NCBI RefSeq assembly: GCF_024614185.1
Contig: NZ_JAHTLF010000018.1
Span: 192,439-256,438 of the forward strand
Direction: 5' to 3'
Source of the DNA: Nocardioides carbamazepini
GTDB lineage: Bacteria > Actinomycetota > Actinomycetes > Propionibacteriales > Nocardioidaceae
Length of the DNA: 64,000 nt
Shown here: positions 7,023 to 14,762 of the stretch, in pieces
Layout: the number at the start of each line of letters is the position of its first letter
Position numbering within the stretch: the stretch's first letter is position 1
Notes under the pieces: model-generated
Database searches by the model: none
What the model saw: the letters and a program-made list of their open reading frames with translations, nothing else
What the model was told of the DNA's origin: nothing
Program-made: the position numbers and the translations under genes

Positions 7023-8903
7023 GTGAGCCACTACAAGAGCAACCTGCGCGACATCGAGTTCAACCTCTTCGAGCTCTTCAACGTGCAGGAGTACCTCGGC
7101 ACCGGCCTCTACGAGGAGATGGACGCCGACACCGCGCGCGAGATCCTCTCCGAGGTGGAGCGCATCGCCCGCGAGGACCTCGCGGCCTCCTTCGTCGACT
7201 CGGACCGGAACCCGCCGGTGTTCGACCCCACGACCAACACGGCACCCGTGCCGGCGTCGTTCAAGAAGTCGTACGACACCTGGATGGAGTCCGGCTTCTG
7301 GGGCCTGGGCCTGCCGGAGGAGATCGGCGGCACCACCGCGCCGCCGTCGTTGGTCTGGGGCAGCGCCGAGATGGTGCTCGGTGCGCATGCGCCGATCTGG
7401 ATGTACTGCACCGGCCCGTCGATGGGCTCGGTCGTCTTCAAGAACGCCAACGGCGTCGCGCGCGACATCCGCATCGCCGAGATCATGGTCGAGCGCCTGT
7501 GGGGCGCCACCATGGTGCTGACCGAGCCCGACGCGGGCTCCGACGTGGGTGCCGGCAAGACCTACGCCACGCCCAACGAGGACGGCTCCTGGAACATCTC
7601 CGGCGTCAAGCGCTTCATCACCAGCGCCGAGTCGGACCTGCAGGAGAACATCATGCACCTCGTCCTCGCCCGCCCGAAGGGCGTCGAGGGCATCGGTGGC
7701 CCGGGCACCAAGGGGCTCTCCCTCTTCCTCGTGCCGAAGTACCACTTCGACCACCAGACCGGTGAGCTGACCGGCGAGCGCAACGGCGTCTACGTCACCA
7801 ACGTCGAGCACAAGATGGGCATCAAGGTGTCCAACACCTGCGAGCTCACCTTCGGCGACCCGCAGGTCGGCGGCGGCGAGCCCGCCCAGGGCTGGCTGCT
7901 CGGCGAGGTCCACGACGGCATCCGCCAGATGTTCGACGTCATCGAGAACGCCCGGATGATGGTGGGCACCAAGGCCATCGCGACCCTGTCGACCGGCTAC
8001 CTCAACGCGCTCGACTACGCCAAGGAGCGGGTCCAGGGCGCCGACCTCACGCAGGCCTCCGACAAGACCGCGCCGCGCGTGACGATCACCCACCACCCCG
8101 ACGTACGCCGCTCGCTGATGACCCAGAAGTCGTTCGCCGAGGCGATGCGCTCGCTCGTCCTCTACACCGCGACCTGGCAGGACACGGTCTACCGGGCCAA
8201 GGCCGCCGGCGAGCGCGACGAGCTGGCCGAGGCCGTCAACGACCTGCTGCTGCCGATCGTCAAGGGCTACGGCTCGGAGCGCTCGTGGGTGCTCCTCGGC
8301 ACCGAGTCGCTGCAGACCTTCGGTGGCTCGGGCTTCCTGCAGGAGTACCCGATCGAGCAGTACGTCCGCGACGCCAAGATCGACACCCTCTACGAGGGCA
8401 CCACCGCGATCCAGGGCCAGGACTTCTTCTTCCGCAAGATCGTCAAGGACCAGGGCAAGGCACTGGGCCACCTCGCGACGGAGATCAAGACGTTCATCGA
8501 GAGCGGGGCCGAGGCGGACGGTGTTGTCGATGGCCGGCTGAAGAACGAGCGCGAGCTGCTCGCGACCGCCCTTGCCGACGCCGAGGCGATCGTGAGCCTG
8601 ATGATCAACGACCTCATGTCCGCCCAGGACGAGATCCGCAACATCTACAAGGTCGGCCTCAACACCACCCGCGTCCTCATGGCGCTCGGCGACGTGGTCT
8701 GCGCCTGGCTGCTGCTGCGGGGCGCCGAGGTCGCGCTCGAGAAGCTCGGCGGCGACGCCGGTTCCGACAGGTCCTTCTACGAGGGCAAGGTCGCCGCGGC
8801 CCAGTGGTTCGCGCAGCTCAACCTGCCGCGCATCTCGGCCGAGCTCAAGATCGCCCAGGCCACCGGCCTGGACGTGATGGACCTCGACGAGGCCGCGTTC
8901 TGA
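7023..8903 (+). CDS. Acyl-CoA dehydrogenase, FadE5-like long form
   Basis: Protein of 626 aa, the length of mycobacterial FadE5-type acyl-CoA dehydrogenases, which carry an extra C-terminal helical region. It catalyses FAD-dependent alpha,beta-dehydrogenation of acyl-CoA in beta-oxidation. Visible motifs include MVLTEPDAGSDVG, the FAD-binding ITSAESDL region and YEGTTAIQGQDFF near the catalytic glutamate. GTG at 7023 is chosen because GGTGGGA lies 5 nt upstream and the product then begins MSHYKSNLRDIEFNLFE, the family's usual N-terminus. It is monocistronic, followed by a strong hairpin. Confidence 0.92.
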   Translation: MSHYKSNLRDIEFNLFELFNVQEYLGTGLYEEMDADTAREILSEVERIAREDLAASFVDSDRNPPVFDPTTNTAPVPASFKKSYDTWMESGFWGLGLPEEIGGTTAPPSLVWGSAEMVLGAHAPIWMYCTGPSMGSVVFKNANGVARDIRIAEIMVERLWGATMVLTEPDAGSDVGAGKTYATPNEDGSWNISGVKRFITSAESDLQENIMHLVLARPKGVEGIGGPGTKGLSLFLVPKYHFDHQTGELTGERNGVYVTNVEHKMGIKVSNTCELTFGDPQVGGGEPAQGWLLGEVHDGIRQMFDVIENARMMVGTKAIATLSTGYLNALDYAKERVQGADLTQASDKTAPRVTITHHPDVRRSLMTQKSFAEAMRSLVLYTATWQDTVYRAKAAGERDELAEAVNDLLLPIVKGYGSERSWVLLGTESLQTFGGSGFLQEYPIEQYVRDAKIDTLYEGTTAIQGQDFFFRKIVKDQGKALGHLATEIKTFIESGAEADGVVDGRLKNERELLATALADAEAIVSLMINDLMSAQDEIRNIYKVGLNTTRVLMALGDVVCAWLLLRGAEVALEKLGGDAGSDRSFYEGKVAAAQWFAQLNLPRISAELKIAQATGLDVMDLDEAAF

Positions 8904-8920
8904 TCGCGAGCTGACCCACC

Positions 8921-8966
8921 ACGTACGACGGCCGCTCCGGGCAACCGGGGCGGCCGTCGTCGTACG
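8921..8966. terminator. Hairpin after acyl-CoA dehydrogenase
   Basis: Inverted repeat with arms around 8921-8939 and 8946-8966 (core CGGCCG), a short GCAA-type loop and one bulged CGT. It begins 18 bp after the stop codon. There is no T-run, as is common in actinobacteria. Confidence 0.65.
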
Positions 8967-8997
8967 CCGGCGGGGCGGTGTGGCCTATGGTCTGCGG

Positions 8998-10095
8998 GTG
9001 TCTCGACCTGCTCCACGCCTCGCCTGCGTCCTCGCCGTCCTCGCCGCGCTGGTCCTCACCCTGTGCGGTACGCCGGCCCGGGCCGACGACAGGCAGGAGC
9101 GCTACCCCGAGCCGTTCTTCAACGGAAACGTGGGCGATCCCAGCGTCGCGATGGTCGGCAAGCGGATGGTCGTGGTGGCGACCGGGCCGCAGATCAACCG
9201 CGCGTACAAGGATCCCGGCCGGACCTGGCGCTACGAGCAGCCGGTGCTCACCCGGCGGCCGGCGTGGGCCGCCGAGCAGGGCGGCATCTGGGCCGCGGAC
9301 ATCGCGAAGGTCGGGCGCAGGTGGGTGCTGTACTTCGCCGTCCCGGTCGCGGGGCTCGGTGAGTTCGGGCGCTGCATCGGCGTCGCGGTGGCGAAGAAGG
9401 CGCTCGACCCGTTCAAGCCGGTCGGCAAGCGGCCGTTGGTCTGCCCGTCCCGAGCGCTGGTGCCGACCGCCCAGGACCCGGTCGCGACCCCGGACCTGCC
9501 CAGCCGTGGGGTGATCGACCCGTCGCTCTACACCGAGGGCAAGCAGAACTACCTGGTCTACAAGACCGACGGCAGGCCCTCGTCGATCCGGCTGCTGCCG
9601 CTGAGCAGGAACGGGCGTCGGGTGCGTACCGGCCAGGACCCGGCCAACCCGAGCGTGGAGCTGGTGCGGGCCGAGGGCGTCATCGAGAACCCGGTGCTGC
9701 TGCGCAACGCCGGCGGCTACTACCTCTTCGCCTCCGAGGGCGACTTCGCCCGCTGCTCCTACCAGCAGACCTGGCGCCAGTCCCCGTCCCTGACGGACTG
9801 GTCCGCCTCGGTGCCGGCGATCCTGCTCGACCGGACCATCACCGAGGGTCTCTGCGGTCCGGCCGGCGGCGACGTGCTCAAGCACAAGGGCCGCACCACG
9901 CTCTACTTCCACGGCTGGGTGCGACTGCACTCCTCCAAGCCCAAGGGCGCGAGCTACTGGGCGTGGAACGGCGGCGAGCGGTTCGGCCGGCGGGCGATGT
10001 ACGCCGCGCGGCTGACGTTCCCGGCCGGCGTACCGACCGTGAGGAAGTACCTCACCCGCAAGGGTGTCCCGGCGCGCGTTCCCACGCCCTACTGA
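8998..10095 (+). CDS. Secreted GH43-like five-bladed beta-propeller glycosidase
   Basis: Protein of 365 aa with a Sec signal peptide (MSRPAPRLACVLAVLAALVL, cleavage near PARA-DD). The remainder looks like a five-bladed GH43/GH117 propeller. The three catalytic acids are plausible: Asp in GNVGDPSVA, Asp in GVIDPSLY and Glu in GVIENPVLL. Members cleave arabinose- or xylose-containing polysaccharides. GTG at 8998 gives a conventional signal peptide; an in-frame GTG at 8980 is possible. No carbohydrate genes flank it, so the substrate is unknown. Confidence 0.75.
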   Translation: MSRPAPRLACVLAVLAALVLTLCGTPARADDRQERYPEPFFNGNVGDPSVAMVGKRMVVVATGPQINRAYKDPGRTWRYEQPVLTRRPAWAAEQGGIWAADIAKVGRRWVLYFAVPVAGLGEFGRCIGVAVAKKALDPFKPVGKRPLVCPSRALVPTAQDPVATPDLPSRGVIDPSLYTEGKQNYLVYKTDGRPSSIRLLPLSRNGRRVRTGQDPANPSVELVRAEGVIENPVLLRNAGGYYLFASEGDFARCSYQQTWRQSPSLTDWSASVPAILLDRTITEGLCGPAGGDVLKHKGRTTLYFHGWVRLHSSKPKGASYWAWNGGERFGRRAMYAARLTFPAGVPTVRKYLTRKGVPARVPTPY

Positions 10096-10114
10096 GTGGG
10101 ATGGCGCGAGCGCG

Positions 10115-10437
10115 TCGCTCGTTCCTCGCGCCGCGCTGCCGCGCACGCAGTCGAGCTGCGTAGGCGCCCGGGTCCGCCTGGCGGCAAGACAGCCGGCTCG
10201 CGGAAGGGCTCGCCTCCTCCGCTCCGGTCGCTCGTTCCTCGCGCCGCGCTGCCGCGCACGCAGTCGAGCTACGTAGGCGCCCGGGTCCGCCTGGCGGCAA
10301 GACAGCCGGCTCGCGGAAGGGCTCGCCTCCTCCGCTCCGGTCGCTCGTTCCTCGCTCTCTCCACTCCGTCGGCGTCGCTTCCCGCGACGGCCGGCGGCGG
10401 AGCTTGAGAGCGCGAGCGCGTCGCTCGTTCCTCGCTC
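10115..10437. repeat. 113-bp tandem repeats with recurring TCGCTCGTTCCTCGC
   Basis: Two consecutive 113-bp units (10115-10227 and 10228-10340) are nearly identical; one visible change is GCTGCG versus GCTACG around 10270. A third, truncated copy starts at 10341 and a fourth short one at 10421. Every unit begins TCGCTCGTTCCTCGC. The block fills the 405-bp gap 10096-10500, which otherwise contains no gene. It resembles an intergenic repeat family that has expanded locally. Confidence 0.85.
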
Positions 10438-10500
10438 CCGGCGCCTCCTCGACCGGCGTTCCCGCCGCTGGTCGCTGCCCGGGTCGGTAGGGTCGGAGAC

Positions 10501-11316
10501 ATGAGCGACCGCGACCTCCTGGCCGGCTACGTCGAGAACTGGTGGAGCAGCGTCGGTGACCTCGTGGCACTGCTCGACGAGCTCGGCCCCGACGACTGGA
10601 GCGCGCCGACCGACCTCCCCGGATGGGACGTGAAGGCGGTCGCCTCACACACCGCCCACCTGGAGTCGATCCTGGCCGGCGGGCCGGAGGAGACCGCCGA
10701 CATCGGCGCCCCGTCGCACGTCACCGGGCCGATGGGACAGTTCACCGAGATCGGCGTGGTCACCCGCCGCGACCGCGACCCGGCATCGATCGTCGAGGAG
10801 ATCCGTACGTCGACCGGAGCCCGTCGCGCCGCGCTCGCCGCGGCGCCGCCGGAGGACCCGGCCGCCGCCGCCGACGGGATCTTCGGCCTGATCGGCTGGA
10901 ACACCCGCACCCTGCTGCGCAACCGTCCGCTGGACCTGTGGATGCACGAGCAGGACATCCGCCGCGCGGTCGGTCGCCCCGGCGGTCTCGACACGCCGGG
11001 CGCCCGGCACACGGCCGACTACCTCGTCGAGGCGTTCGGCTTCGTCGTCGGCAAGCGGGCCGCCCCGCCGGCCGGTACGACGGCCGTGCTCGCCGTCGAG
11101 GGCAGCGCGCCCACCGCCGTGCGGGTGGGCGACGACGGCCGCGCGCACCGGCTGGACGGCGTACCGGACGAGCCGACGGTGTCGCTCGCCATGGACCGGG
11201 AGAGCTTCATCGTGCTCGCCGGCGGTCGCCGCGCGGCCGCGCCCGGCGCCGTCATCATCTCGGGGGACCAGGAGCTCGGCGAGCGGATCGTCGCCGGGCT
11301 CGCCACCACGCCGTAG
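10501..11316 (+). CDS. Maleylpyruvate-isomerase-family mycothiol-dependent protein
   Basis: Protein of 271 aa with a DinB-like four-helix N-terminal domain (MDMPI_N). H50 and H53 in VASHTAHLES and the His in LWMHEQDIRRAVGRP near residue 149 are the expected metal ligands. The C-terminal third is the MDMPI_C domain. The family comprises mycothiol-dependent isomerases, S-transferases and uncharacterised detoxification enzymes of actinobacteria. It precedes an SDR gene by 19 bp and may be co-transcribed with it. The substrate cannot be deduced. Confidence 0.85.
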   Translation: MSDRDLLAGYVENWWSSVGDLVALLDELGPDDWSAPTDLPGWDVKAVASHTAHLESILAGGPEETADIGAPSHVTGPMGQFTEIGVVTRRDRDPASIVEEIRTSTGARRAALAAAPPEDPAAAADGIFGLIGWNTRTLLRNRPLDLWMHEQDIRRAVGRPGGLDTPGARHTADYLVEAFGFVVGKRAAPPAGTTAVLAVEGSAPTAVRVGDDGRAHRLDGVPDEPTVSLAMDRESFIVLAGGRRAAAPGAVIISGDQELGERIVAGLATTP

Positions 11317-11335
11317 CAGCCGCAGAAGGAAGACG

Positions 11336-12265
11336 ATGACCGACAGCTGGAATGTCGCCGACCTGCCCGACCAGACCGGCCGCACCGTCGTGGTGACGGG
11401 GCCGACCCTCGGCGGACTCGGGCACCACACCGCGCTCGAGCTGGCCCGCCGCGGCGCCCGGGTGATCCTCGCCGGGCGCAACCCGGCGAAGGTGGAGGAG
11501 ACGGTCGCCGCGATCAGGGCGGACGTCGCCGACGCCCAGCTCGAGGCCCTGCACCTCGACCTCGCGAGCCTCAGCTCGGTCCGCACCGCGGCCGCGGCGG
11601 TGGCGCAGGTCGGTGCGATCGACGTCCTCGTCAACAACGCCGGCGTGATGGGCACGAAGTACTCCCGCACCGCCGACGGTCTCGAGCTGCAGATGGCCAC
11701 GAACCACTTCGGCCCCTTCCTGCTGACCGGCCTGCTGCTGCCGCAGCTCGTCCAGAGCGCCGACGGGCGCGTGGTCACCGTGGCCTCGCTGTTCCACAAC
11801 TTCGCCGGCAAGGCACCGCTCGGGGACCCGCGCGAGCAGACCGGTCGCTACCACACGTGGCGCGTCTACGGGCAGTCGAAGCTCGCCAACCTCTACTTCA
11901 CCGCCGAGCTCGACCGCCGTCTCCGTGACGCCGACCTCCCGGTCCGCGCGCTCGCCGCCCATCCCGGCTTCGCCGGCACCCACCTCGCCGCCAACGGGCA
12001 GTACGGCCGCTCCTCCGGCGGCATCGCCGCCATCCTCGACGCCGGCGTCAAGGCCGTCTCGCAGTCCGCGGAGGCGGGCGCCTGGCCGTCCCTCATGGCG
12101 GCGACCGCCGACCTGCCCGGCAACACCTTCGTCGGGCCCAGCGGCTTCCGGCAGCTCACCGGCCATCCCCGCACGGTCGGGCGCAGCAAGCTCGCCCGGA
12201 ACGCCGGCCACGCGCGGAGGCTGTGGGAGATCAGCGAGGAGACCGTGGACCTGCGGTATCCGTGA
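11336..12265 (+). CDS. Short-chain dehydrogenase/reductase
   Basis: Protein of 309 aa resembling retinol-dehydrogenase-like SDRs. The nucleotide-binding motif is TGPTLGGLG at residues 21-29, a variant of TGxxxGIG. NNAG is at 100-103, the catalytic Ser at about 151 (VASLFHN) and the catalytic pair in YGQSK at 178-182. The Arg in AGRNP suggests NADP(H). Translation probably follows from the upstream mycothiol-family gene; its TGA overlaps the ATG of the next gene. Substrate unknown. Confidence 0.88.
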   Translation: MTDSWNVADLPDQTGRTVVVTGPTLGGLGHHTALELARRGARVILAGRNPAKVEETVAAIRADVADAQLEALHLDLASLSSVRTAAAAVAQVGAIDVLVNNAGVMGTKYSRTADGLELQMATNHFGPFLLTGLLLPQLVQSADGRVVTVASLFHNFAGKAPLGDPREQTGRYHTWRVYGQSKLANLYFTAELDRRLRDADLPVRALAAHPGFAGTHLAANGQYGRSSGGIAAILDAGVKAVSQSAEAGAWPSLMAATADLPGNTFVGPSGFRQLTGHPRTVGRSKLARNAGHARRLWEISEETVDLRYP

Positions 12266-12543
12266 TGGTGGACGGGATGAACCGGTACTTTCCGGACCGG
12301 CACGCCGGCCTGCCGGCCTTCATCCGCGCCGCACGCTTCAAGCCGGTGCGTGTGGTGCACGGCTACCACATGGGCGATGTCGACGCACTGCTCGACCGGC
12401 TGGTGGAGGAGGTGGAGGCCGGGCGCCCGGTTCGGCCCCTCATCGATGCGGCCGCCCTCCGGACCACCCGGTGGCGGGAGGGTTACGACCGGTCGGAGGT
12501 CGATGCCCTCCTCGCCGAGGTGACTCGTCGCACGGAGGTCTGA
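12265..12543 (+). CDS. Small protein with two DivIVA-type motifs
   Basis: Protein of 92 aa with two copies of the short DivIVA-associated pattern (GYHMGDVDALLDRLVEEVEAG and, later, GYDRSEVDALLAEV), each preceded by an Arg/Phe turn. Such repeats occur in actinobacterial DivIVA/SepIVA-related proteins that bind curved membrane or cell-wall machinery. It is far shorter than true DivIVA and lacks a long coiled coil. ATG at 12265 overlaps the TGA of the SDR gene; an internal ATG at 12277 is possible. Role unknown. Confidence 0.7.
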   Translation: MVDGMNRYFPDRHAGLPAFIRAARFKPVRVVHGYHMGDVDALLDRLVEEVEAGRPVRPLIDAAALRTTRWREGYDRSEVDALLAEVTRRTEV

Positions 12544-12569
12544 GGCGAGTCCGGTCGACGTACCGGCTA

Positions 12570-12589
12570 TCCCCGACCAAAGTCGGGGA
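12570..12589. terminator. Hairpin with 8-bp stem and CAAA loop
   Basis: TCCCCGAC-CAAA-GTCGGGGA is a perfect stem-loop 27 bp after the stop of the DivIVA-motif gene and 57 bp before the next start. It probably ends the transcript of the 10501-12543 genes. Confidence 0.65.
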
Positions 12590-12645
12590 CGACGGGACCG
12601 TCGGAGGATGTGGGCGCTCACCTCGCCCACCTACCGTGGAGCATC

Positions 12646-13362
12646 ATGAGCGAGAAGCCCCCGGTGCAGGTCTGGGAGGGCGTCGTCGACGAGCGCCACC
12701 ACCGCGTCGAGATGAGCGGCGGGCTGCTTCCGCTCATCACGTGGACCATCGACGGCGAGCCGGTCGCGACCAAGAAGGTGACCGACGCGAAGATCACGCT
12801 CACCGAGACCACCGATGGTGAGGGTGGCGGTGGGCGGCTCGTCGTACGGACGACCCGGCTGTCGACCAAGCCCCGGCGCGCGAGCGTCCTGGGGCCGGAG
12901 GAGCTGATCGGCGGGACCGATCTCACGCCGGCGCCGGGGTCGCCGGCCGCGGTCCACCACGACAAGGTGCTCGCGCATCCGCGCCGCTACACCGCGATCA
13001 CCACGCTCGGGGCGGCCGCCGGTGTCATCGTGCCGATCGTGGTCATCGCACTGCTGGCGCGTCTGGCGACGAAGATCCCGTGGCCGGACGTCCCGTGGCC
13101 CGACATCAGCCTGCCGAGCATCCCGTGGCCGGACATCGACCTGCCGAGCATCCCGTGGCCCCACGTCGATCTTCCGGCCGTCACGGTGCCGGGCTGGATC
13201 GAGTTCATCCTCGACAACGCCCAGTTCGTCGTACCGGTCATCGTCGCGTTCGTGCTCGCGCGCGCCGAGGTCCGTCGGCGGCGCCAGCAGCAGACGACAC
13301 CGTCGGCCGGGGACCGCGCGCAGCGGAGCGACGCGAACGCGGAGGGGCCCGGCGAGGACTGA
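12646..13362 (+). CDS. Membrane protein with a Pro-Trp repeat between two helices
   Basis: Protein of 238 aa, not recognised. Residues ~1-110 are a polar domain containing a TIDGEPVATKKVTDAKITL strand-rich segment. A membrane helix follows (AAAGVIVPIVVIALLARLA). Residues ~144-180 then repeat IPWPD and DLPS-type units about six times. A second helix (FVVPVIVAFVLARA) and a charged tail end the protein. ATG at 12646 is chosen because the longer frame back to 12610 adds only an unconserved stretch. Such proline/tryptophan repeats may lie flat at the membrane surface. Function unknown. Confidence 0.65.
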   Translation: MSEKPPVQVWEGVVDERHHRVEMSGGLLPLITWTIDGEPVATKKVTDAKITLTETTDGEGGGGRLVVRTTRLSTKPRRASVLGPEELIGGTDLTPAPGSPAAVHHDKVLAHPRRYTAITTLGAAAGVIVPIVVIALLARLATKIPWPDVPWPDISLPSIPWPDIDLPSIPWPHVDLPAVTVPGWIEFILDNAQFVVPVIVAFVLARAEVRRRRQQQTTPSAGDRAQRSDANAEGPGED

Positions 13363-13371
13363 TGGGCCGCC

Positions 13372-13527
13372 TCAGGCGGCCAGGGCGACGGAGCCCGGGA
13401 GCAGGGTCGGCGCGCAGTCGCAGCTGTCGCTGCAGGCGAGGAAGGTGTGCACGGCGTGGCCGCACGCGGGGCACGGCAGGTCGTGGCTGAGGTGCTGGTG
13501 CTGGGGGTTCGGGGTGGTGTTCCACAT
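13372..13527 (-). CDS. Cys-rich microprotein A
   Basis: Protein of 51 aa. The core HDLPCPACGHAVHTFLACSD-SCDCAPT holds a CPAC pair, a further ACSD cysteine and a CDC pair, plus several histidines, which suggests a small metal-binding knuckle. ATG at 13527 has GAAGGAGA 7 nt upstream, so it is preferred over a longer frame beginning at 13584. A paralogue lies 135 bp away on the same strand (13662-13802). No family is recognised; it may be a zinc ribbon or a stress-related peptide. Confidence 0.7.
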   Translation of the reverse strand: MWNTTPNPQHQHLSHDLPCPACGHAVHTFLACSDSCDCAPTLLPGSVALAA

Positions 13528-13661
13528 GGCCGCGTCTCCTTCGTGATCGGTGCCTGCTTCTACAAGGACGACGAAGCCGGCCACACGGATACGACACGTC
13601 GGCCCCGGGAATCTTGCAGAGATCCCCGGTTGCCGGAACCGGACGCGCGGCGGGCCGCCGG

Positions 13662-13802
13662 TCAGGCGACGGCGAAGGCCGGCGAGCCCGGCATCACGGT
13701 GGGCGCGCAGTCACAGCTGTCGCTGCAGGCGAGGAAGGTGTGCGCGGCGTGCCCGCAGGCGAGGCAGGGCAGGTCGTGGCTGAGGTGCTCGGTGCGGGCC
13801 AT
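13662..13802 (-). CDS. Cys-rich microprotein B, paralogue of 13372-13527
   Basis: Reverse-strand frame of 46 aa beginning MARTEHLSHDLPCLACGHAA and ending PTVMPGSPAFAVA. It shares the HTFLACSDSCDCAPT core exactly with microprotein A, while the N-terminus differs and the C-terminus is only partly similar. A GAGAGGGGG ribosome-binding site precedes the ATG. Conservation of all cysteines in both copies argues that both are translated. The 134-bp gap to microprotein A has no other gene. Confidence 0.7.
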   Translation of the reverse strand: MARTEHLSHDLPCLACGHAAHTFLACSDSCDCAPTVMPGSPAFAVA

Positions 13803-13945
13803 GGCTGCCCCCTCTCGGCGCGGTCGGCGCGCTGTTCGCGCCGGTCCGACCAGGATGACCCGACAGGGGCACCCGACTCATCGGCCGTTCGGGGTCGAGC
13901 CGCGGTGGTCCGGAAGGACCAGGGCCTGGTCCGACCGGGTCAGGC

Positions 13946-14752
13946 TCAGCGCCCGCGCGGGCCGTAGCTCGCGTCGGCCTTCTTGAAGGCGGCTTCGCGG
14001 GCGGCCTTCGTGTTGCGGGCGGCGAGGAGGTAGGCCTGCTCGATCCGCTCGCGGGCGAAGGTGCGGCGGGGCGAGGACGTCCAGGTGTCGTTGAACAGGC
14101 GCTTGGTGGCGGCGAGGGCGTCGGGGGAGCGGCGGGAGAGCTCGTTGGCGAGGCGGAGGGCGCCGGAGAGCGGGTCGTTGTCGAGGCGGGTGACCAGGCC
14201 GAGCTCGTGGGCGCGGGAGCCGTCGAAGACCTCGGCGGTCATGGTGAGGAGCTTGGCCTGGTCGATGCCGATGAGCTCCTTGAGGGCCTGGATGCCGGAC
14301 ATGTCGGGGATCAGGCCCCACTTGCCCTCGAGCACCGACCAGCGCGAGTCGGGGGTGGCGATCCGGAAGTCCGCGGCGAGCGCGATCTGGAGGCCACCGC
14401 CGAGGCAGTGACCGTGGACCGCCGCGATCACCGGGACGGGGATCCGGCGGAAGGCCCAGGGGGCCTCCTGGAAGGTGTTGGTGCCGCGCAGCGGGCGGGG
14501 GACGAACGCCTTGGCGATCCCGGCCGGGTTGCGCATGACCGACGCGAAGTCGAGACCGGCGCAGAACGCGTCGCCCTCGCCGCTGACGACGACCGCGCGC
14601 AGCGTCTTGTCGCGTCGCAGAGCGTGTGCGGTCGAGACGAGGTCGTCGAGGATGTCGAGCGTCAGTGCGTTGAGCTTGTCGGGACGGTCCAGTCGGACGT
14701 GGGCGATGCCGTCGGTGATCGTGCAGCTGACGTGACCGTCGCGGGTGCTCAT
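13946..14752 (-). CDS. Enoyl-CoA hydratase/isomerase (crotonase family)
   Basis: Protein of 268 aa with crotonase landmarks: DRPDKLNALT near the N-terminus, the oxyanion-hole segment AFCAGLDFASV and HGHCLGGGLQIALAADFRIA, then LEGKWGLIPDMSG. It hydrates or isomerises enoyl-CoA thioesters. The position of the usual catalytic Glu pair reads GLIPDMSG, so one acid may be an Asp; specificity is unclear. ATG at 14752 gives the normal N-terminus; the open frame beyond it overlaps the next gene. It is 10 bp downstream of an amidohydrolase on the same strand and may be co-transcribed with it. Confidence 0.88.
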   Translation of the reverse strand: MSTRDGHVSCTITDGIAHVRLDRPDKLNALTLDILDDLVSTAHALRRDKTLRAVVVSGEGDAFCAGLDFASVMRNPAGIAKAFVPRPLRGTNTFQEAPWAFRRIPVPVIAAVHGHCLGGGLQIALAADFRIATPDSRWSVLEGKWGLIPDMSGIQALKELIGIDQAKLLTMTAEVFDGSRAHELGLVTRLDNDPLSGALRLANELSRRSPDALAATKRLFNDTWTSSPRRTFARERIEQAYLLAARNTKAAREAAFKKADASYGPRGR

Positions 14753-14762
14753 GACCCCGATG

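Noticed and set aside
6942..8471. 509-codon reverse-strand frame opposite the acyl-CoA dehydrogenase
   Set aside because: High-GC shadow of the real gene; Leu/Val/Gly/Asp-biased translation with no domain.
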